From assembly GCF_001037495.1 (NCBI RefSeq), contig NZ_KQ089822.1, positions 2,343,403-2,407,402 of the forward strand: a stretch of DNA of 64,000 nucleotides. The letters run 5' to 3'. The DNA is from Citrobacter sp. MGH106 (GTDB lineage: Bacteria; Pseudomonadota; Gammaproteobacteria; Enterobacterales; Enterobacteriaceae). Both the position numbers and the translations under genes were made by a program. The notes beneath the pieces were generated by a model. That model was not told the DNA's origin, ran no database searches, and worked only from the letters and a program-made list of their open reading frames with translations. Positions 62,076 to 64,000 of the stretch are shown one piece after another; position 1 is the stretch's first letter; each line of letters begins with the position of its first letter.

Positions 62076-63090
62076 GTTGAATTACCTCCGCGTCGATGTC
62101 GCTGTGGCGCAGATCGGCCAGAATATTGCTGAGCTGTTCTTCGGTGGCCACAACGTGCACCCATAGCTGACCAAATGTGCCGTGGGCGGTTTGCGTCATC
62201 TTGCCGTGCAAAATGTTAAATGGCAGGCCGTAACGCAGAGTCAGTTCCCCAACAACAGGCCGGTGTGTGCGGTTTCCGGTAAAGGTTAATTTGATTACTA
62301 CCCCGCCAAGTTCGCTTGCCAGCTGTGGGTTAAACTCATCCTCCTCAGCATACTGACTTACCTGACGGACAAACTGGCGTGTAATCGGCTGCTGCGGATG
62401 GGTGAAGACGCTAAGTACATCGCCCTCTTCAACAACTCTGCCGTTCTCCATCACTGCCACGCGATCGCAGATTTTGCGCACCACATGCATTTCATGAGTA
62501 ATCAGCACAATCGTTAATTTGAAGCGGCGGTTAATATCGAGCAGTAGATCTAAAATCTGATCGGTGGTTTGCGGATCCAGCGCCGATGTGGCTTCGTCAC
62601 ACAGCAGCACGTCCGGATTGTTCGCAAGCGCCCGTGCAATCCCAACGCGCTGCTTTTGACCACCGCTGAGCTGCGACGGATAAGCATTTTCACGGCCACT
62701 CAGCCCAACCAGCGTAATCAGTTCGGCAACCCGTGCTTTAATTTTCGCTTTCGGAGCGCCGGCAATTTGCATCGAGAACGCAATGTTTTCGAAAACGGTT
62801 CGCGACCACAGTAAATTGAAATGCTGAAAAACCATGCTGATCTTCAGTCGCGCCTGACGCAGAGATTCTCCGCTTGCTGCTGAGATGTCATGACCATTAA
62901 TAATCACACTGCCGGATGTCGGTTTTTCGAGTCCATTAAGCAGGCGTATCAGGGTGCTCTTACCGGCACCACTGTAGCCAATAATTCCGTAAATCTGTCC
63001 CTGTTCAACCGTCAGATTGACGTCATCGACAGCGGTTATGGAAAGCCTGCCTGGCGTAAACACTTTTGAAATATTTTTCAGGACAATCAT
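62068..63090 (-). CDS. MetN-like ABC ATPase with NIL domain
   Basis: The 340-residue ATPase has Walker A GYSGAGKST, signature LSGGQKQRVGIARAL, Walker B VLLCDEATSALDP and switch LITHEM. The C-terminal 85 residues form a NIL domain (LTLRYGLPFNILHGKMTQ, GQLWVHVVATEEQL), which in MetN binds methionine and shuts transport down when the cell is full. That domain, with the receptor and permease, supports a methionine-type importer. This is probably a second system beside the chromosomal metNIQ, which lies elsewhere in enterics. Confidence 0.9.
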   Translation of the reverse strand: MIVLKNISKVFTPGRLSITAVDDVNLTVEQGQIYGIIGYSGAGKSTLIRLLNGLEKPTSGSVIINGHDISAASGESLRQARLKISMVFQHFNLLWSRTVFENIAFSMQIAGAPKAKIKARVAELITLVGLSGRENAYPSQLSGGQKQRVGIARALANNPDVLLCDEATSALDPQTTDQILDLLLDINRRFKLTIVLITHEMHVVRKICDRVAVMENGRVVEEGDVLSVFTHPQQPITRQFVRQVSQYAEEDEFNPQLASELGGVVIKLTFTGNRTHRPVVGELTLRYGLPFNILHGKMTQTAHGTFGQLWVHVVATEEQLSNILADLRHSDIDAEVIQHG

Positions 63091-63137
63091 GTCGTTTGGT
63101 ATCCGCTGCTGCTTATCGTTATCCTGCTAGTGCCTTT

Positions 63138-63169
63138 AGCTGTTTAGCAGTATGGATGTCCAAACGAGT
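63138..63169 (-). promoter_or_regulatory. Possible MetJ operator (four tandem 8-mers)
   Basis: Four contiguous 8-mers, AGCTGTTT, AGCAGTAT, GGATGTCC and AAACGAGT, each match the MetJ box AGACGTCT at five of eight positions. They lie 48-79 bases upstream of the MetN-like start. MetJ binds such tandem imperfect boxes cooperatively. Confidence 0.4.
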
Positions 63170-63423
63170 GTAATCAGTGAAGTTAGCTTTTAAAATGAAT
63201 TAAAACGAATTTGATATAACTTTTAGAAATATAGAAAAATCACATTACCATGTACAGAAAACAGCCATTTCAGACGACAAATGTAGCTTGTTGCGCAACA
63301 AACCACGCCCGTGACCAACCTCTTTATCCATACCGATGAACAAATGCGTGAATATTTTTTGTGAAACTGCACAGAACTCTTTTGAAACGCTGTTTCCATT
63401 TTCCTTTTTGATAATTTTCAGCG

Positions 63424-63460
63424 TATAATGCGCGCCAATTGTCTCTTGAATGGTTTCAGC
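63424..63460 (+). promoter_or_regulatory. pykF promoter -10 and Cra operator
   Basis: TATAAT (63424-63429) is followed at 63447-63458 by TGAATGGTTTCA, which differs by one base from the Cra (FruR) palindrome TGAATCGTTTCA. The operator would cover the transcription start and first bases, fitting the known repression of pykF by Cra in E. coli. Confidence 0.65.
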
Positions 63461-63665
63461 ACATTGACCTGTAATACTCAACGACTACAAAACTCACCTT
63501 CCCGTTGGGCTGAAACGCAAGCACACATTCCTCTGCACGCTTTATTGATGTCACCTATCCTTAGAGCGAGGCATCACAACTTTCGCAACTCAGGTTTAGC
63601 TTCCCGGCCGTGCGCGACGGAAGCCAGATTTCCATATCCTTCTCAACTTAAAGACTAAGACTGTC

Positions 63666-64000
63666 ATGAAAAAGACGAAAATTGTTTGCACCATCGGTCC
63701 GAAAACCGAATCCGAAGAGATGTTAACCAAAATGCTGGACGCGGGCATGAACGTCATGCGTCTGAACTTCTCCCACGGTGACTACGAAGAACATGGTCAG
63801 CGCATCAAGAATTTGCGCAACGTGATGAGCAAAACTGGCAAAAAAGCAGCCATCCTGCTCGACACTAAAGGTCCGGAAATCCGTACCATTAAACTGGAAG
63901 GCGGCAATGACGTTTCTCTGAAAGCGGGCCAGACCTTCACTTTTACTACCGACAAATCTGTTGTTGGTAATAACGAAATCGTTGCTGTTACCTACGAAGG
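63666..64000 (+). CDS. pykF: Pyruvate kinase I, N-terminal part (cut by window end)
   Basis: The frame starts at ATG 63666 and is still open at the window end, covering about 111 of the roughly 470 residues. It encodes [33 protein letters not shown] and [11 protein letters not shown], the hallmark start of pyruvate kinase: Arg32 with NFSHG binds substrate, and the B domain begins near residue 70. It makes pyruvate and ATP from phosphoenolpyruvate and ADP. It marks the conserved right border of the region, as in E. coli and Salmonella. Confidence 0.97.
   Translation, partial: MKKTKIVCTIGPKTESEEMLTKMLDAGMNVMRLNFSHGDYEEHGQRIKNLRNVMSKTGKKAAILLDTKGPEIRTIKLEGGNDVSLKAGQTFTFTTDKSVVGNNEIVAVTYE

Larger units (their letters stand above)
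63091..63665. other. Intergenic region metN-like / pykF, 575 bases
   Basis: The region holds the divergent promoters of the MetN-like operon (left) and pykF (right). Features seen are four 8-base MetJ-like words at 63138-63169, a TATAAT at 63424-63429 (pykF side), a Cra-like palindrome at 63446-63460 and a weaker Cra-like word GGGCTGAAACGCAAGC at 63507-63522. From 63170 to 63410 it is A+T-rich without a credible gene. Confidence 0.55.

Noticed and set aside
63408..63413. TTGATA as the pykF -35 element
   Set aside because: It is only ten bases from the TATAAT, too close for a sigma-70 promoter.

Overview
The window is enterobacterial chromosome, most likely Citrobacter (C. freundii complex or a close relative). 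Backbone markers in E. coli-like order support this: the tandem tRNA-Val pair valV/valW, the ydhYVWXUT redox cluster, fumD and pykF. Between fumD and pykF sits a complete tetrathionate respiration locus (ttrRS, ttrBCA), as in Salmonella and Citrobacter. The stretch from tRNA-Val to pykF corresponds to the place where Salmonella carries SPI-2. No type III secretion genes are visible here; about 40 kb of other accessory genes fill the space. The genus call is inference from gene content.

Layout. 1-2.9 kb: a truncated methyltransferase, a yjhP-like methyltransferase and unrecognised small genes. 2.9-6.1 kb: a DUF1294-like membrane protein, a tiny lipoprotein, and three guanidine-II (mini-ykkC) riboswitches in a row. 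The first precedes a 50-codon ORF coupled to a stand-alone NuoA paralogue, the second a 66-residue membrane protein, the third the guanidinium exporter gdx (sugE). A GNAT acetyltransferase follows. 6.26-6.43 kb: two tRNA-Val(GAC). 6.6-10.9 kb: arsRDABC on the minus strand. 11.1-20.8 kb: a giant Ig-repeat adhesin with a LapA-type retention module, split by a 2-base frameshift. 21.2-25.7 kb: an unknown protein, a membrane diguanylate cyclase and a divergent CSS-motif EAL phosphodiesterase. 25.8-31.0 kb: an FAD/NAD(P) protein, a ModA-like protein without signal peptide, and a MolABC-type ABC importer with a near-consensus ModE box. 31.2-42.4 kb: a spermidine-degradation island with GABA transaminase, MocR regulator, triple-haem cytochrome c, Tat-exported spermidine dehydrogenase, SnoaL-like protein, aminobutyraldehyde dehydrogenase, GntR regulator, Cache-like sensor protein and a frameshifted APC permease. 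43.4-46.5 kb: a polar amino acid ABC importer. 46.5-52.4 kb: ydhT-U-X-W-V-Y, then fumD. 53.2-60.5 kb: ttrRS and ttrBCA. 60.6-63.1 kb: a second MetNIQ-like importer with a possible MetJ operator. 63.67 kb to the end: the start of pykF with a probable Cra operator.

How they fit together. The ttr and ydh systems are anaerobic molybdo- or tungsto-enzyme systems, each with an FNR-like site, so a ModE-controlled oxyanion importer in the same region is a sensible partner. The spermidine genes make a self-contained route: spermidine to 4-aminobutanal in the periplasm, then GABA, then succinate semialdehyde. The adhesin beside c-di-GMP synthesis and degradation genes suggests second-messenger-controlled surface attachment, although no LapD, LapG or type I exporter is in the window. 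The guanidine cluster is the most unusual part, because each of three successive transcription/translation units has its own aptamer.

Two genes carry simple frameshifts (a TA duplication in the adhesin, one A lost from a run in the permease). These could be real or sequence errors and need read-level checking.
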